In this document: positions 1 through 9,512 of the stretch, piece by piece | Layout: each line of letters starts with the position of its first letter | How positions within the stretch are numbered: the first letter of the stretch is position 1 | From: Rhodopseudomonas sp. P2A-2r | GTDB lineage: Bacteria; Pseudomonadota; Alphaproteobacteria; Rhizobiales; Xanthobacteraceae | Assembly: GCF_026015985.1 (NCBI RefSeq) | Contig: NZ_CP110389.1 | Coordinates: forward strand, 930,001-994,000 | DNA: 64,000 nucleotides | Reading direction: 5' to 3' | The notes under the pieces: generated by a model | The model's input: the letters and a program-made list of their open reading frames with translations, nothing else | Told to the model about the DNA's origin: nothing | Databases searched by the model: none | Translations under genes and position numbers: made by a program

Positions 1-1802
1 CGCTGCCGGCGATCACCAGCCGCAATGCCATGCTGCTGCCGACCTATAACGAGGATCCCTACCGCATCATGGCGCGGCTGCGCGCGATCTGGGAATCCGC
101 CGATGAAACCGGCCAAGGCGCGCAGTTCGACTGGTTCGTGCTCAGCGACACCACCGATCCCGCGATCTGGGTGGCCGAGGAGAAGGCACTGCTGCAGCTG
201 CGCCGCGAGGCCGGCGCCGAGCGCATCTTCTATCGCCATCGGCCGCGCAACATTGCGCGCAAGTCCGGCAATATCGAGGACTGGGTCAAACGCTTCGGCG
301 CCGGCTACGAACACATGATCATCCTCGACGCCGACAGCCTGATGACCGGCGACACCATCGTGCGCCTGGTCGCCGGCATGGAGGCGCATCCCGGCGTCGG
401 CCTGATCCAGACCCTGCCCATCGTGGTCAATGCGCGCTCGCTGTTCGCGCGGATGCAGCAGTTCGCCGGCCGGCTGTACGGTCCGGTGATCGCGTCGGGC
501 ATCGCGTGGTGGCACGGCTCCGAAGGCAACTACTGGGGCCACAACGCCATCATCCGCGTCCGCGCCTTTGCCGGCGATGCCGGGCTGCCGGAATTGTCCG
601 GGCGAAAACCGTTCGGCGGTCACATCCTCAGCCACGATTTCATCGAGGCTGCCCTGATGCGGCGCGCCGGCTGGGCGATCCACATGGCGCCGAAGCTCGG
701 CGGCAGTTTCGAGGAATGCCCGCCGTCGCTGCTCGACTTTGCCGCGCGCGATCGTCGCTGGTGCCAGGGCAATCTGCAGCATCTCGCAGTGCTGCCGGCG
801 CGCCGGCTGCACTGGGTGTCGCGGCTGCATCTGATGACCGGGATCGGCTCCTATCTGACAGCGCCTTTGTGGTTCCTGTTTTTGGTGCTCGGCATCCTGA
901 TCTCGTTGCAGGCGCAGTTCGTGCGGCCGGAATATTTCCCGAAGGGGTTTTCGCTGTTTCCGCAATGGCCGGCGCAGGATCCGGTCCGCGCCGCCTGGGT
1001 GTTCGCCGGCACCATGGGCCTCTTGATCGTGCCAAAACTGCTCGCCTACGTCCTGCTGCTGACGCAAGGCGAGAACCGCAGGCGCTTCGGCGGCGGCTTT
1101 CTGGTGTTGTTCGGCATTGTCTTTGAGACGCTGCTGTCCGGGTTGATCGCGCCGGTGATGATGATCTTCCAGTCGTCGGCGGTCGGCGAGATTCTGCTCG
1201 GCCGCGACGCCGGCTGGCAGGTGCAGCGCCGTGACGACGGCGGCGTGCCGCTACGCGAGGTCATCAGCAAATATGCGGTGCCGACCTTGTTCGGGGTGCT
1301 GATGGCGATCAGCGCCTATGCGGTGTCGCTGCCGCTGTTTCTGTGGATGACGCCGGTGATCGTCGGCCTGCTGCTGTCGGTGCCGGTGGCGATGCTGTCG
1401 TCGCGCCTGCTGCAAGCCGGCCAGCGCGCTGGCCTGTTCGGCACGCCGGAGCAGAACGCGCCGCCCCAGGTGCTGGTGCGCGCCAACGAACTGGCGCTGG
1501 CGGCGCCGGCCTACGGCACCAGCCCGCTGCACGAGCTGCGCGGCGATCCCGAGCTGCGCGAGGCGCATCTGCGGACGCTGGCCGATCAGCCACGCAACCG
1601 CGGCCAGATCGATTCCCATCTCGCCATTGCGCGCGCCAAGATCGACGATGCCGAGGATTTCGAGGAAGCCGTCGGCTATCTCAGCGCGCGCGAAACCTTT
1701 GCGGCGTTGAACAGCCGCACCGCGCTACAGCATCTGGCTGATTTGCCGGACAAGGCTCCCTGCGCCTTGCCGCATCTCGCGAGGGTTTCACAGCAAGAAT
1801 GA
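1..1802 (+). CDS. opgH: Glucans biosynthesis glucosyltransferase H, 5' end cut by window
   Basis: Inner-membrane processive glucosyltransferase that makes the beta-glucan backbone of osmoregulated periplasmic glucans from UDP-glucose. The reading frame is open from base 3, well before the first in-frame ATG, so the true start lies upstream of the window. Visible GT2 features are the N-terminal 'LPTYNEDP', the acceptor 'ILDADSLMTGD' segment, 'HDFIEAALMRRAGW', and the RRWCQGN motif (QxxRW region). These are followed by several hydrophobic membrane segments and a C-terminal cytosolic tail. About 600 residues are present, against roughly 700 or more in full-length family members, so only the N-terminal membrane region is missing. 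opgG would be expected just upstream. The last 15 bases overlap the end of the convergent Sir2 gene. Confidence 0.93.
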   Translation, partial: LPAITSRNAMLLPTYNEDPYRIMARLRAIWESADETGQGAQFDWFVLSDTTDPAIWVAEEKALLQLRREAGAERIFYRHRPRNIARKSGNIEDWVKRFGAGYEHMIILDADSLMTGDTIVRLVAGMEAHPGVGLIQTLPIVVNARSLFARMQQFAGRLYGPVIASGIAWWHGSEGNYWGHNAIIRVRAFAGDAGLPELSGRKPFGGHILSHDFIEAALMRRAGWAIHMAPKLGGSFEECPPSLLDFAARDRRWCQGNLQHLAVLPARRLHWVSRLHLMTGIGSYLTAPLWFLFLVLGILISLQAQFVRPEYFPKGFSLFPQWPAQDPVRAAWVFAGTMGLLIVPKLLAYVLLLTQGENRRRFGGGFLVLFGIVFETLLSGLIAPVMMIFQSSAVGEILLGRDAGWQVQRRDDGGVPLREVISKYAVPTLFGVLMAISAYAVSLPLFLWMTPVIVGLLLSVPVAMLSSRLLQAGQRAGLFGTPEQNAPPQVLVRANELALAAPAYGTSPLHELRGDPELREAHLRTLADQPRNRGQIDSHLAIARAKIDDAEDFEEAVGYLSARETFAALNSRTALQHLADLPDKAPCALPHLARVSQQE

Positions 1803-2633
1803 CAGCGCCGTTTCGCAGCGGTCTTCGACCTTGACGGTGAGCAACTCGTCGGCGCGGGTGCGGCCCATATTGATCGCGGCGATGGGCAGGCCGGCGCGGG
1901 CCGCCGCCTGCACGAAGCGAAAGCCGGAATAGACCATCAGCGAGGAGCCGACGATCAGCATGCCGTCAGCCTTGTCGAGATGCTCCAGGGCGGTATCGAC
2001 GCGGTCGCGCGGCACGGTTTCGCCGAAGAACACCACGTCGGGCTTGAGAATGCCGCCGCAGTCGGCGCAGGCCGGCACTTCGAAAGAGGAAAAATCATCG
2101 CTTTCGAGGTCGGCGTCACCGTCCGGCGCATCGCGCGCGTCGAGGGCGAGCCAGTGCGGGTTCAATCGCCCCATCTCGTCCTGCAATGCGCGGCGCGTAA
2201 TGCGCCGCTCGCAGCCCATGCAGCGCACCAGGTCGAGCCGGCCATGCAGGTCGATTACCCCCGCGCTGCCGGCGCCCTGGTGCAGGCGGTCGACATTCTG
2301 CGTCAGCAGGATCTCGCATTTGCCGATTTCTTCCAGCCGAACCAGCGCGCGGTGCGCGTCGTTGGGCTGCGCGCTGCCAAATCGCCGCCAGCCGATCAGG
2401 CTGCGCGCCCAGTAGCGGCGGCGCGTTGCGTCGTCGCCCATGAAGGCCTGGAAGGTCACCGGCGGCGTGCGTTTCCAGTTGCCCGCGGCATCGCGATAAT
2501 CGGGGATGCCCGACTGCGTGCTGCAGCCCGCGCCGGTCAGGACGAAGAGGCGCCGATGCCCGTTGACGAAGTCCCGAAGGACGCTCGAATCCATCATGGA
2601 AAAACCATAGCGCCGGCCGGCCGAACTTGCCAA
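1788..2633 (-). CDS. Sir2-family NAD-dependent protein deacetylase (sirtuin)
   Basis: Removes acyl groups from lysines using NAD+. Sirtuin motifs are all present: GAGCSTQSGIPDYRD (residues 34-48) for NAD binding, TQNVDRLH (111-118), the catalytic His130 in LHGRL, and a zinc knuckle of Cys138/Cys141 and Cys189/Cys192. The C-terminal 'VGSSLMVYSG' segment also fits. The start is probably a TTG at 2633: AAGGAGGG lies 6-7 bases before it, whereas the in-frame ATG at 2597 has no visible ribosome-binding site. The length (281 aa) suits bacterial class II-like sirtuins. It converges on opgH with a 15-base overlap. The physiological substrate cannot be read from sequence. Confidence 0.92.
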   Translation of the reverse strand: MASSAGRRYGFSMMDSSVLRDFVNGHRRLFVLTGAGCSTQSGIPDYRDAAGNWKRTPPVTFQAFMGDDATRRRYWARSLIGWRRFGSAQPNDAHRALVRLEEIGKCEILLTQNVDRLHQGAGSAGVIDLHGRLDLVRCMGCERRITRRALQDEMGRLNPHWLALDARDAPDGDADLESDDFSSFEVPACADCGGILKPDVVFFGETVPRDRVDTALEHLDKADGMLIVGSSLMVYSGFRFVQAAARAGLPIAAINMGRTRADELLTVKVEDRCETALSFLL

Positions 2634-2764
2634 GCGCGTCCCTCCTTGAGGGCGCCCTAGGCAGGCCCGGCTTGGGGTAGGGCGTCTATGTGGGCATTTT
2701 CGGTTGAATTGAACCGGAACCGGTTTGGCGCGTTATGTGTGTCCAACCAAACAAGGAATTCGAC

Positions 2765-3007
2765 ATGGCCGGCACTGCAGGCATCAAAGAGCACATGGAA
2801 GTCATCGGCGCTGACGGCGTTCACGTCGGCACGGTCGATCATTTCGAAGGCGGACGCATCAAGCTGACCAAGAAGGACAGCGGCGAGGGCCATCACAAGG
2901 GCCACCACCATTTCATCGACGGCAGCCTGGTTGCGGAAGTCGAAGGCGACAAGGTGCGGCTGTCCGCCAATGCGGACGTGGCCGTGACCATGGAACAAGA
3001 GAAGTAA
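2765..3007 (+). CDS. DUF2171 family small protein
   Basis: An 80-residue soluble protein of the DUF2171 type: 'IKEHMEVIGADGVHVGTVDHFEGGRIKL', then a His-rich stretch (GEGHHKGHHHF), then 'DKVRLSANADVA'. The layout resembles a small PRC-barrel-like fold; no enzyme motif is visible. The ATG at 2765 is preferred over one 30 bases upstream because AAGGAA precedes it at proper spacing. It stands alone with its own upstream gap of about 130 bases. Function unknown; relatives are often linked to general stress, which is family knowledge rather than something seen here. The His cluster could bind metal. Confidence 0.75.
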   Translation: MAGTAGIKEHMEVIGADGVHVGTVDHFEGGRIKLTKKDSGEGHHKGHHHFIDGSLVAEVEGDKVRLSANADVAVTMEQEK

Positions 3008-3055
3008 GTCGTCGCTGCATTTGCAAACCAACAGCGGGCCGCTCGGTCCGCTGTT

Positions 3056-3909
3056 TTATTGGCCCTCGCCGCCCCGCCATAGCGCCCCGAGGCCCTCGCG
3101 GTAGGTCGGGTAGGCCAGCGCGACGCCAAGATCCTGCTTCAGCCGTGCATTGGTGCAGCGATTGCTGGTGGCATAGAAGCTGCGCGCCATCGCACTCATC
3201 TCCGCATCTTCAAAAGCAACTTCTGGCGGCGGCGCGATGCCCATCAGCGTCGCGGCATAAGTAATGACCTCCTGCGGCGGCGCGGGCTCGTCGTCGCACA
3301 CGTTCCAGATCCCCGCCTTCGGATGCGCGAACGCCGCCGCGACCGCGGCGGCGATGTCATCGACATGGATGCGGTTGAACACCTGGCCGGGCTTGACGAC
3401 TCGCCGTGCCGTGCCCGCCCCGAGATTGATGAGCGCATTGCGACCGGGACCGTAGATGCCGGCCAGCCGCAGCATTGTCGCCCGCTCGCCAGCAGTGGCG
3501 CGCCACTGCGCCTCGGCGTCGATCCGCATCCGGCGGCGGCCATCGCCGGACAGTGCCGCGGTCTCGTCGATCCAGCCGCCGCCATGGTCGGCATAGACAC
3601 CGATGGTCGACAGATAGACGATGCGGCGAATCCGGCTGGCCGCGATCTGCGAGCCAAACGCGGCGAGCACCGGGTCACCGTTGGGGCCGGGCGGCACCGA
3701 GACCAGCAGCAAGTCGGCCTCGGCGATGCGGGCTGCGAGCGCCGGATCGGAGCCGTCGCCGCCGAACAGTAGCAGTTCGAGATTGGCGCCTTGCCTGGCT
3801 TGCTGCTTTCCGCGCTGCGAACGGTGGCGGTGATATGGGAAAAGTCGCCGGCATGGCGATCGATGAAGCGCTGTGCGCTGTAGCCGAGCCCGAACACCAA
3901 GAGACGCAC
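3056..3909 (-). pseudogene. NAD(P)-dependent epimerase/dehydratase (SDR), frameshifted
   Basis: Extended-SDR oxidoreductase split over two frames. The N-terminus (from 3909) reads 'MRLLVFGLGYSAQRF' with a dinucleotide-binding start, and the frame is lost after about residue 38. The rest (from about 3800 down to 3056) continues in another frame with 'ADLLLVSVPPGP', 'RIVYLSTIGVYAD' (active-site region), 'RLAGIYGPGRN' and 'IHVDDIAAAV'. One extra A in the minus-strand AAA (plus-strand TTT at 3807-3809) restores one continuous protein of about 284 aa, the normal length. Either a single-base deletion or a base-calling error. It resembles the YeeZ/NAD-epimerase group; substrate unknown. DUF29 lies upstream on the same strand. 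Confidence 0.82.
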
Positions 3910-3954
3910 GTCAACTCCTCATGGCCGGTGCGCCCCGGGCGATCGCGGAGGACG

Positions 3955-4431
3955 TCATTTGTCGGAACTATCCAACCGGAACTCGCGTTCGGTCACGTCC
4001 AGCCAGCTATAGGGAGATACGTCCGGGAAGTTCTCGACCGGGATGTCGGTCTCGCCGGAAGCTTTGTCGCGTCCGTAGTCGTAACCGGATTGCTGAGCCG
4101 CGGCGAGCCTCGCTTTCAGTGATGGATTTTTGCGCATCAGCGTCGCAATTCGCTTGCGCTGCTCCCGGATCGTCGCCTCCCAGCTGCGCGAGCGACGCTC
4201 CGGCTGGTAATCCCATTTGAGCATGTGCATGAACAGGATCGTGAGGGCGCTCTCCAGCCGTTCGTAGATTTCGTTGCCCACGTCGTCGATCTCCTCGGCG
4301 ATGTGATCGAGGTCGAGCTCGTCAAGTTTGCGGGCGCGGAGCAGCTCCGCCTGCCGATTGGCCCATGCGTAGAGGTCGTCTTCGTAAAGCGAAGACTGGT
4401 CTTGCGCGACGACGGAAGGTGAGGTTGGCAT
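3955..4431 (-). CDS. DUF29 domain-containing protein
   Basis: A 158-residue protein of the DUF29 family, recognisable from 'LYEDDLYAWANRQAELLR', 'LDLDHIAEEIDDVG' and 'LFMHMLKWDYQPERRSRSWEATI'. It is highly charged and alpha-helical, without a signal peptide or membrane segment. No biochemical role is known to me for the family, which is common in cyanobacteria and alphaproteobacteria and is often present in several copies. It ends 45 bases before the start of the SDR on the same strand; co-transcription is possible. Confidence 0.85.
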   Translation of the reverse strand: MPTSPSVVAQDQSSLYEDDLYAWANRQAELLRARKLDELDLDHIAEEIDDVGNEIYERLESALTILFMHMLKWDYQPERRSRSWEATIREQRKRIATLMRKNPSLKARLAAAQQSGYDYGRDKASGETDIPVENFPDVSPYSWLDVTEREFRLDSSDK

Positions 4432-4540
4432 CGTGCATCTCGGTTTCGCTTAACCTGAACGGCCGCCACGAACCGCGCCGGCCGCTTTAACAGTACCACA
4501 GAAACAGAACTTCAGAACCCGTCTGCTCTGCGCGCTTCGC

Positions 4541-6006
4541 CTACAGCAGCTTGGCGCCAAAATTCCGACGCTCGTCCATCTCCGCGACCATCCGGCCGCT
4601 CGGCGTGGCCGCCGGGCCGCCGTCGCGCAGCATCAGGCGGCCGTCGCCGGGCGTGCCGTGGAAAGCGTCGCCATCGACCAGCACGCGGCCGCGCAACAGC
4701 ACCGTGTCAGGCCAGCCGGTGAGCTCGCGGCCGGCGAACGGGGTGAAGCCGGCGAGGTCATGCATCATGGCATCGGTGAGCGTGACTTTTTTGCCGGATC
4801 CCAGATGGCGATGTCGGCATCCTTGCCGATGGCGATCGAGCCCTTCTTTTCCAGATTGTAGATCTGCGCCGGTGCGGTCGAGGTCAGCTCGACGAACTTT
4901 TTCAGGCCGAGGCGTCCCTTCGATATCATGGCGTCGAACAGCAGCGGCAACCGCACCTCCAAGCCGGGCAATCCGTTGGCGACCTGCTTGAAATTCGGGT
5001 TCGGCCCAGCGCGCAGCTTGCCGGTGTCGTCCATGCGATACGGCGCGTGGTCGGACGAGATCAGCTGCAGGTCGCCGAGATCGAGCGCGCGCCACAGCGC
5101 CTCCTGATCGTCCGTGGTGCGGGCCGGCGGGCTGCACATCCACTTGGCGCCTTCGACGCCGGGCTTGTCGAGGTCGTCGGCGGTGAGGAACAGGTATTGC
5201 GGACAGGTCTCGGCGAATATCTTGACGCTGCGGCCGCGGGCTTCGCGGATCACTGCGGCGCCCTCGCGGGTCGAGACATGGAAGATCATCACCGGCTGGT
5301 CGAGCAGTTCGCTGAAGGCGATCAGCCGGGTGAAGGCTTCGGATTCCGAGACGCGGGCGTGGCTGACGCCATGATATTTCGGAGCCGTATAGCCCTTGTC
5401 GAGCAGGCGCTTGACCATCCACGAGATGACGCCGTGGTTTTCCGCGTGGACGCAGACCAGCGCCTTGGCTTCGCGGGCGGCGGCGAGGATGTCCAGCAGC
5501 TTCTCGTCGTCGACCCGCAGCCGGTCATAGGTCATGAAGATCTTGATCGAGGAGAACCCCTCGGCAACCAGCGCCGGAATGTCCTGCGTGATCACCTTGT
5601 CGGTGACGTCCGAGACGATCAGGTGGAAGCCGTAGTCGATCATGGCGCCGCGCTTCGCGAGCGCCTTGTAGTCGTTCACCACGGTGATGGCGTCCATGCC
5701 GACATGCTGGGCGGCGAAGGAGATCACGCTGGTGGTGCCGCCGAATGCCGCCGATCTGGTGGCGCTTTCGAACGTGTCGGCGTTCATGATGCCCGCTGCG
5801 GACAATTGCTCGATATGGGCATGGGCGTCGACGCCGCCGGGAAGCACCAGCTTACCTGTTGCGTCGATCTCGGTCTTGCCGCCGGCGAGGCCCTTGCCGA
5901 TTGCCACGATGGTTTCCCCGACAATGCCGACATCGGCCGCAAACACGTCGCTGGAGGTGCCGACGGTGCCACCGCGGATAACCAGATCGTAGACCGGAAC
6001 GGACAA
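4541..6006 (-). pseudogene. D-hydantoinase/dihydropyrimidinase-like amidohydrolase, frameshifted
   Basis: Cyclic-amidohydrolase that opens hydantoins or dihydropyrimidines to N-carbamoyl amino acids. Metal-site features are seen: 'GGVDAHAHIE', a candidate carboxylated Lys in 'SSIKIFMTYD', His in 'VHAEN' and 'IFHVST', and Asp in 'SSDHAPYR'. The frame breaks at 'DPAKK' and the C-terminus continues in another frame as 'VTLTDAMMHDLAGFTPFAG'. Minus-strand A6 (plus-strand T6, 4787-4792) needs one more A to restore one protein of about 488 aa, the family length. The start is a TTG at 6006, chosen because AAGGAG precedes it by 6 bases. It is divergent from the racemase and near the D-carbamoylase, which supports a hydantoin role. 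Confidence 0.88.
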
Positions 6007-6080
6007 GGTGAACTCCTTCGATTCAAGCTTTGATGCAGCGCACTTTCCGGCAATAATGCCGCCGTGACAAGGAGATGGAT

Positions 6081-6737
6081 ATGCGCCGCAAGAAGATCCT
6101 CGTGATCAATCCGAATTCCAACGACAATGTGACGCGGCATCTGGCGGCGGCGTTGCAACCGCTGGTCTTTGCGGACGGTCCGGAGATCGACTGCGTGACG
6201 CTGGCCGAAGGGCCCTTCGGCGTCGAGAGCCAGGCCGACGTGGACAGCGTTTCGATGCCGCTGCGTGCGCTGGTGGCGGCGGACAACTCCGCGGACGCCT
6301 ATGTGATCGCCTGCTATTCCGATCCCGGCCTGCAGGTCTGCCGCGAGGCGACGTCGCGGCCGGTATTCGGCATCGCCGAATCCGGCGTGCTGACCGCGCT
6401 GGCGCGCGGCGACCGCTTCGGCATCATCGCGGTGGCACAGCGCTCGATTCCCCGCCACATGCGCTACCTGCGCCAGATGAGTCTCACCGACCGCTGCGTC
6501 GGCGAGCGCCCGCTCAACATGACCGTGGCCGAAACCGCATCCGGCAGCGACACGCTGGAGCGCATGATCAAGGTCGGCCGCGAACTGAAGGATATCGACG
6601 GCGCCAATTCGATCGTGATGGGCTGCGCCGGCATGGCGCGGCATCGCGCGGCGCTGGAAGAGGCCATCGGCATTCCGGTGATCGATCCGACCCAGGCCGC
6701 GGTCAGCATGGCGCTCGGTGTGGTGATGTTTCAGTAG
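6081..6737 (+). CDS. Asp/Glu/hydantoin racemase family protein
   Basis: Cofactor-independent racemase, here probably hydantoin racemase, which equilibrates L- and D-5-substituted hydantoins. The two-cysteine active site is present (Cys78 in 'IACYSDPG' and Cys182 in 'MGCAGM', counted from 6081), with the N-terminal 'ILVINPNSN' family signature. The ATG at 6081 is chosen because AAGGAG (6069-6074) lies 6 bases ahead; the earlier ATG at 6075 abuts that site. Length of 218 aa is normal. It is divergently transcribed from the hydantoinase with only about 75 bases between starts, so a shared control region is likely. It converges on the carbamoylase. Confidence 0.9.
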   Translation: MRRKKILVINPNSNDNVTRHLAAALQPLVFADGPEIDCVTLAEGPFGVESQADVDSVSMPLRALVAADNSADAYVIACYSDPGLQVCREATSRPVFGIAESGVLTALARGDRFGIIAVAQRSIPRHMRYLRQMSLTDRCVGERPLNMTVAETASGSDTLERMIKVGRELKDIDGANSIVMGCAGMARHRAALEEAIGIPVIDPTQAAVSMALGVVMFQ

Positions 6738-6747
6738 GCTCTTGTTG

Positions 6748-6793
6748 CCCTCTCCCCGCCCGGCGAAGCGAAGCTTCGCTAGGCGGGAGAGGT
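6748..6793. repeat. Palindromic intergenic repeat, family A
   Basis: Imperfect palindrome with arms of CCTCTCCC / GGGAGAGG type around a GCGAAGC-rich core that itself folds. It sits between the convergent racemase and carbamoylase genes and could act as a bidirectional terminator or mRNA 3' stabiliser. Related copies occur at 15972-16016 and 50071-50113, with a more distant relative at 54127-54221. Confidence 0.75.
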
Positions 6794-6802
6794 AAGTGAA
6801 GG

Positions 6803-7732
6803 TCACTCCGGCGGCAGGATCACGCCGGTCTGCGATGTGATGCGGCCGTAGTGCTCGATGCGGCGGTGGCGTGCGAAGTCGAAGATGGTTTTCTTGCCGA
6901 ACTGCGTGGCATCGAGGTCGCAGGCGCACACCAGCAGCTCGTCGCCCTCGGTCTTGGCCTCGGCCATGATCTCGCCGTCCGGATTGACGATGAGGCTGCC
7001 GCCGATCAGCGGGAAGCCGTCCTCATTGCCGGCCTTGGCCACCGCGACCACGAAGGTCGAGTTTTGGTAGGCGCCGGCCTGCACTGACAGACGGTTGTGA
7101 AACAGCCGCTGCTCCGGACCTTCTGCCGCCTTCTGCGAGTTCACCGACGGGGTGTTGTAGCCGAGCACGATCATCTCGACGCCCTGCAGGCCCATCACGC
7201 GGTAGGATTCCGGCCAGCGGCGATCGTTGCAGATCATCATGCCGAAGATGCCGCCGAGCGCGCGGAACACCGGAAAGCCGAGGTCGCCCGGTTCGAAATA
7301 GCGTTTTTCCAGATGCTGATGGGTGCGCTCGGTGTCGAACTCGACATGGCCGGGCAGATGCACCTTGCGGTACTTGCCGACGATCTTGCCGGTGCGGTCG
7401 GTGAGGATCTGGGTGTTGTAGTGGTGACCATCTTCCGTCAATTCAGCGTAGCCGATCGACAGCGCGATATTGGCTTTGGCCGCGGCATCGAACAGCGGCT
7501 GCACCGCCGCGTTGGGCATCTCCGACTCGAACCAGCTGTCCACCTCGTTCGGGTCGGTCATGTAGTAGCGCGGAAAGAACGTGGTCAGCGCCAGTTCGGG
7601 ATAGACGACGAGGTCGGCACCCTTCGCCTTGGCTTCGGCCAGCAGCGCGAGCATCCGTTTCACCACGGCCTCGCGGCTTTCGGCTTTCTGGATCGGTCCC
7701 ATCTGGGCGGCGGCGGCGTTCAGGATGCGCAT
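6803..7732 (-). CDS. N-carbamoyl-D-amino-acid hydrolase (nitrilase superfamily)
   Basis: Hydrolyses N-carbamoyl-D-amino acids to D-amino acid, CO2 and ammonia, the last step of D-hydantoin breakdown. The nitrilase triad is visible: Glu46 (VYPELA), Lys123 (YRKVHLPG) and Cys168 (MMICNDRRWPE). Positions and length (309 aa) match the Agrobacterium D-carbamoylase family, as does 'GHVEFDTERTHQHLEKRYFEPGD'. It is cytosolic, with no signal peptide. Convergent with the racemase across a palindromic repeat. Together with the hydantoinase and racemase it completes a hydantoin-to-D-amino-acid set. Confidence 0.92.
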   Translation of the reverse strand: MRILNAAAAQMGPIQKAESREAVVKRMLALLAEAKAKGADLVVYPELALTTFFPRYYMTDPNEVDSWFESEMPNAAVQPLFDAAAKANIALSIGYAELTEDGHHYNTQILTDRTGKIVGKYRKVHLPGHVEFDTERTHQHLEKRYFEPGDLGFPVFRALGGIFGMMICNDRRWPESYRVMGLQGVEMIVLGYNTPSVNSQKAAEGPEQRLFHNRLSVQAGAYQNSTFVVAVAKAGNEDGFPLIGGSLIVNPDGEIMAEAKTEGDELLVCACDLDATQFGKKTIFDFARHRRIEHYGRITSQTGVILPPE

Positions 7733-7915
7733 GGAGAAGGATCCATTTCGAGTGGTGACGCGAACAGCGGCGCCGGCCGGTGCCGACGCCGTTGTCCAAT
7801 CGAAACGCTTTCGCCAAAATCACCGGGCCGCGCAAGGTCGAATGATAGGCCGGTTGATCCGCGGCTTGCCTGTTTTGTCGTCAATCGCCGTGGGTCGGCC
7901 ACGGTATGCGGCGGA

Positions 7916-9265
7916 TCATTTCCCGGCTTCGAGCGAAGCAGCCTTGGGTCCGGCGGGGGTCACGCGCCACACCGTATTGCCGACGTCGTCGGCCACCAGC
8001 AGCGCGCCGTGCCGGTCGATCCTGACGCCGACCGGGCGGCCCTGCGCCTCGCCCTTGTCGTCGAGGAAGCCGGTGAGCACATCCTGCGGCTTGCCCGAGG
8101 GCTTGCCGCCCTCGAACGGCACGAAGATGACCTTGTAGCCGCTGCGCGGCTTGCGATTCCACGAGCCGTGCTGTCCGACGAAGGCGCCGCCCTTCATGCT
8201 GTCGGGGAACAGGTCTCCGGTGTTGAAGGTGAGGCCCAGCGAGGCGGTATGCGCGCCCAGTGCGTAATCCGGCACGATGGCCTTGGCCACCAGATCCGGC
8301 CGCTGCGGGCTGACGCGGACGTCGACGTGCTGGCCGTAATAGCTGTAGGGCCAGCCGTAGAAGCCGCCGTCCCGTACCGAGGTCATGTAGTCCGGAACCA
8401 GGTCGCTGCCGATCTCGTCGCGCTCGTTGACCGTGACCCACAGCGCGCCGCTCTGCGGCTGCCACGATGGGCCGTTGGGATTGCGTAGGCCGGAGGCGAA
8501 CACGCGGGAGGCGCCGCTGGCGCGGTCGATCTCGAGGATGCCGGCGCGGTCCTTCTCGGCCTCAATGCCATTCTCGCCGACATTGCTGTTGGAGCCGATG
8601 GTGGCATAGAGCTTGGTGCCGTCCGGGCTGGCGGTGAGGTCCTTGGTCCAGTGATGGTTGATCGGCCCGCCCGGCAGATCGGCGACCTTCACCGGCGCCG
8701 CGGTGATCCTGGTGTCGCCGTCCCGGTAGGGGAATTTCACCACCGCATCGGCATTGGCGACATAGAACTCGCTGCCGACCAGCGCCATGCCGAACGGCGA
8801 ATGCAGACCTTCGAGGAACGCCGTTTTGGTCTCGGCCACGCCGTCGCCGTCGGCGTCGCGCAACAGGCTGATGCGGTTGGCGCTGGGCACGCCAGCGCCG
8901 GCCCGCTTCATCACCAGGCCCATCACCCAGCCCTTGATGCCCTTGCCGTCTTCCGGCTTGGGCGGCGCATTGGTCTCGGCCACCAGCACGTCGCCGTTCG
9001 GCAGGACATAGAGCGTGCGCGGATGGTCCAGTCCCCTGGCAAAGGCGTTCACGGCCATGCCGCTGGCCGCGGTTGGCCTGGCGCCGTCCGGCCAGCCCTT
9101 GGCGGTGGCGATGTTGACGGTGGGAATCAGCGACTTCACCGGTTCGACCAGCTTCGGGCTGGCGCCAAAATCCTCGCCGGAGACGTGAGTCGCCTGTTCG
9201 TTGCAGGCAGCCAGCGGCAGCGCCAAAGCTACGAGACATGCGGACAGCAGAAACTTGTTGTGCAT
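7916..9265 (-). CDS. Sorbosone dehydrogenase-like PQQ-type beta-propeller lipoprotein
   Basis: Probable periplasmic glucose/sorbosone dehydrogenase-family protein (six-bladed propeller, usually PQQ-dependent). The start at 9265 gives a clear lipoprotein signal: 'LLSACLVALALPLAAC' with a LAAC lipobox, so it would be membrane-anchored on the periplasmic side. Family segments include 'FARGLDHPRTLYVLPNGDVLVAETN', 'HSPFGMALVGSEFYVAN', 'GLRNPNGPSW', 'YGWPYSYYGQHVD' and 'HGSWNRKPRSGYKVIFVPFEGGKP'. Length about 449 aa. An ATG 36 bases upstream would put charged residues ahead of the signal and is less likely. Substrate unknown; aldoses or aldehydes are usual for the family. Confidence 0.85.
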   Translation of the reverse strand: MHNKFLLSACLVALALPLAACNEQATHVSGEDFGASPKLVEPVKSLIPTVNIATAKGWPDGARPTAASGMAVNAFARGLDHPRTLYVLPNGDVLVAETNAPPKPEDGKGIKGWVMGLVMKRAGAGVPSANRISLLRDADGDGVAETKTAFLEGLHSPFGMALVGSEFYVANADAVVKFPYRDGDTRITAAPVKVADLPGGPINHHWTKDLTASPDGTKLYATIGSNSNVGENGIEAEKDRAGILEIDRASGASRVFASGLRNPNGPSWQPQSGALWVTVNERDEIGSDLVPDYMTSVRDGGFYGWPYSYYGQHVDVRVSPQRPDLVAKAIVPDYALGAHTASLGLTFNTGDLFPDSMKGGAFVGQHGSWNRKPRSGYKVIFVPFEGGKPSGKPQDVLTGFLDDKGEAQGRPVGVRIDRHGALLVADDVGNTVWRVTPAGPKAASLEAGK

Positions 9266-9512
9266 GGAAGACCCTCTGATTGCAGAAGGCAAATGCCGCA
9301 ATGCAGTAAACGTTCAGATCGACCGCATGAATTTCGTGTGAAGCCGTTATCGTCGTTACCGGGTGCTCGTAGCTGACGCTGCTCGCGCCCGGGAATGAGG
9401 GTGATGACGGCCGCGCATCCCCCATGCGTGCTGCGGACATGGCAATGCGCGGAATCGGTGCTAGGGAGAATGGACGATTCCGGCGCGAACGACCGGGACG
9501 CCGGGAAAACGC

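Noticed and set aside
5784..6929. Minus-strand frame of 381 codons across the racemase gene
   Set aside because: Overlaps three real genes out of frame and has shadow composition.
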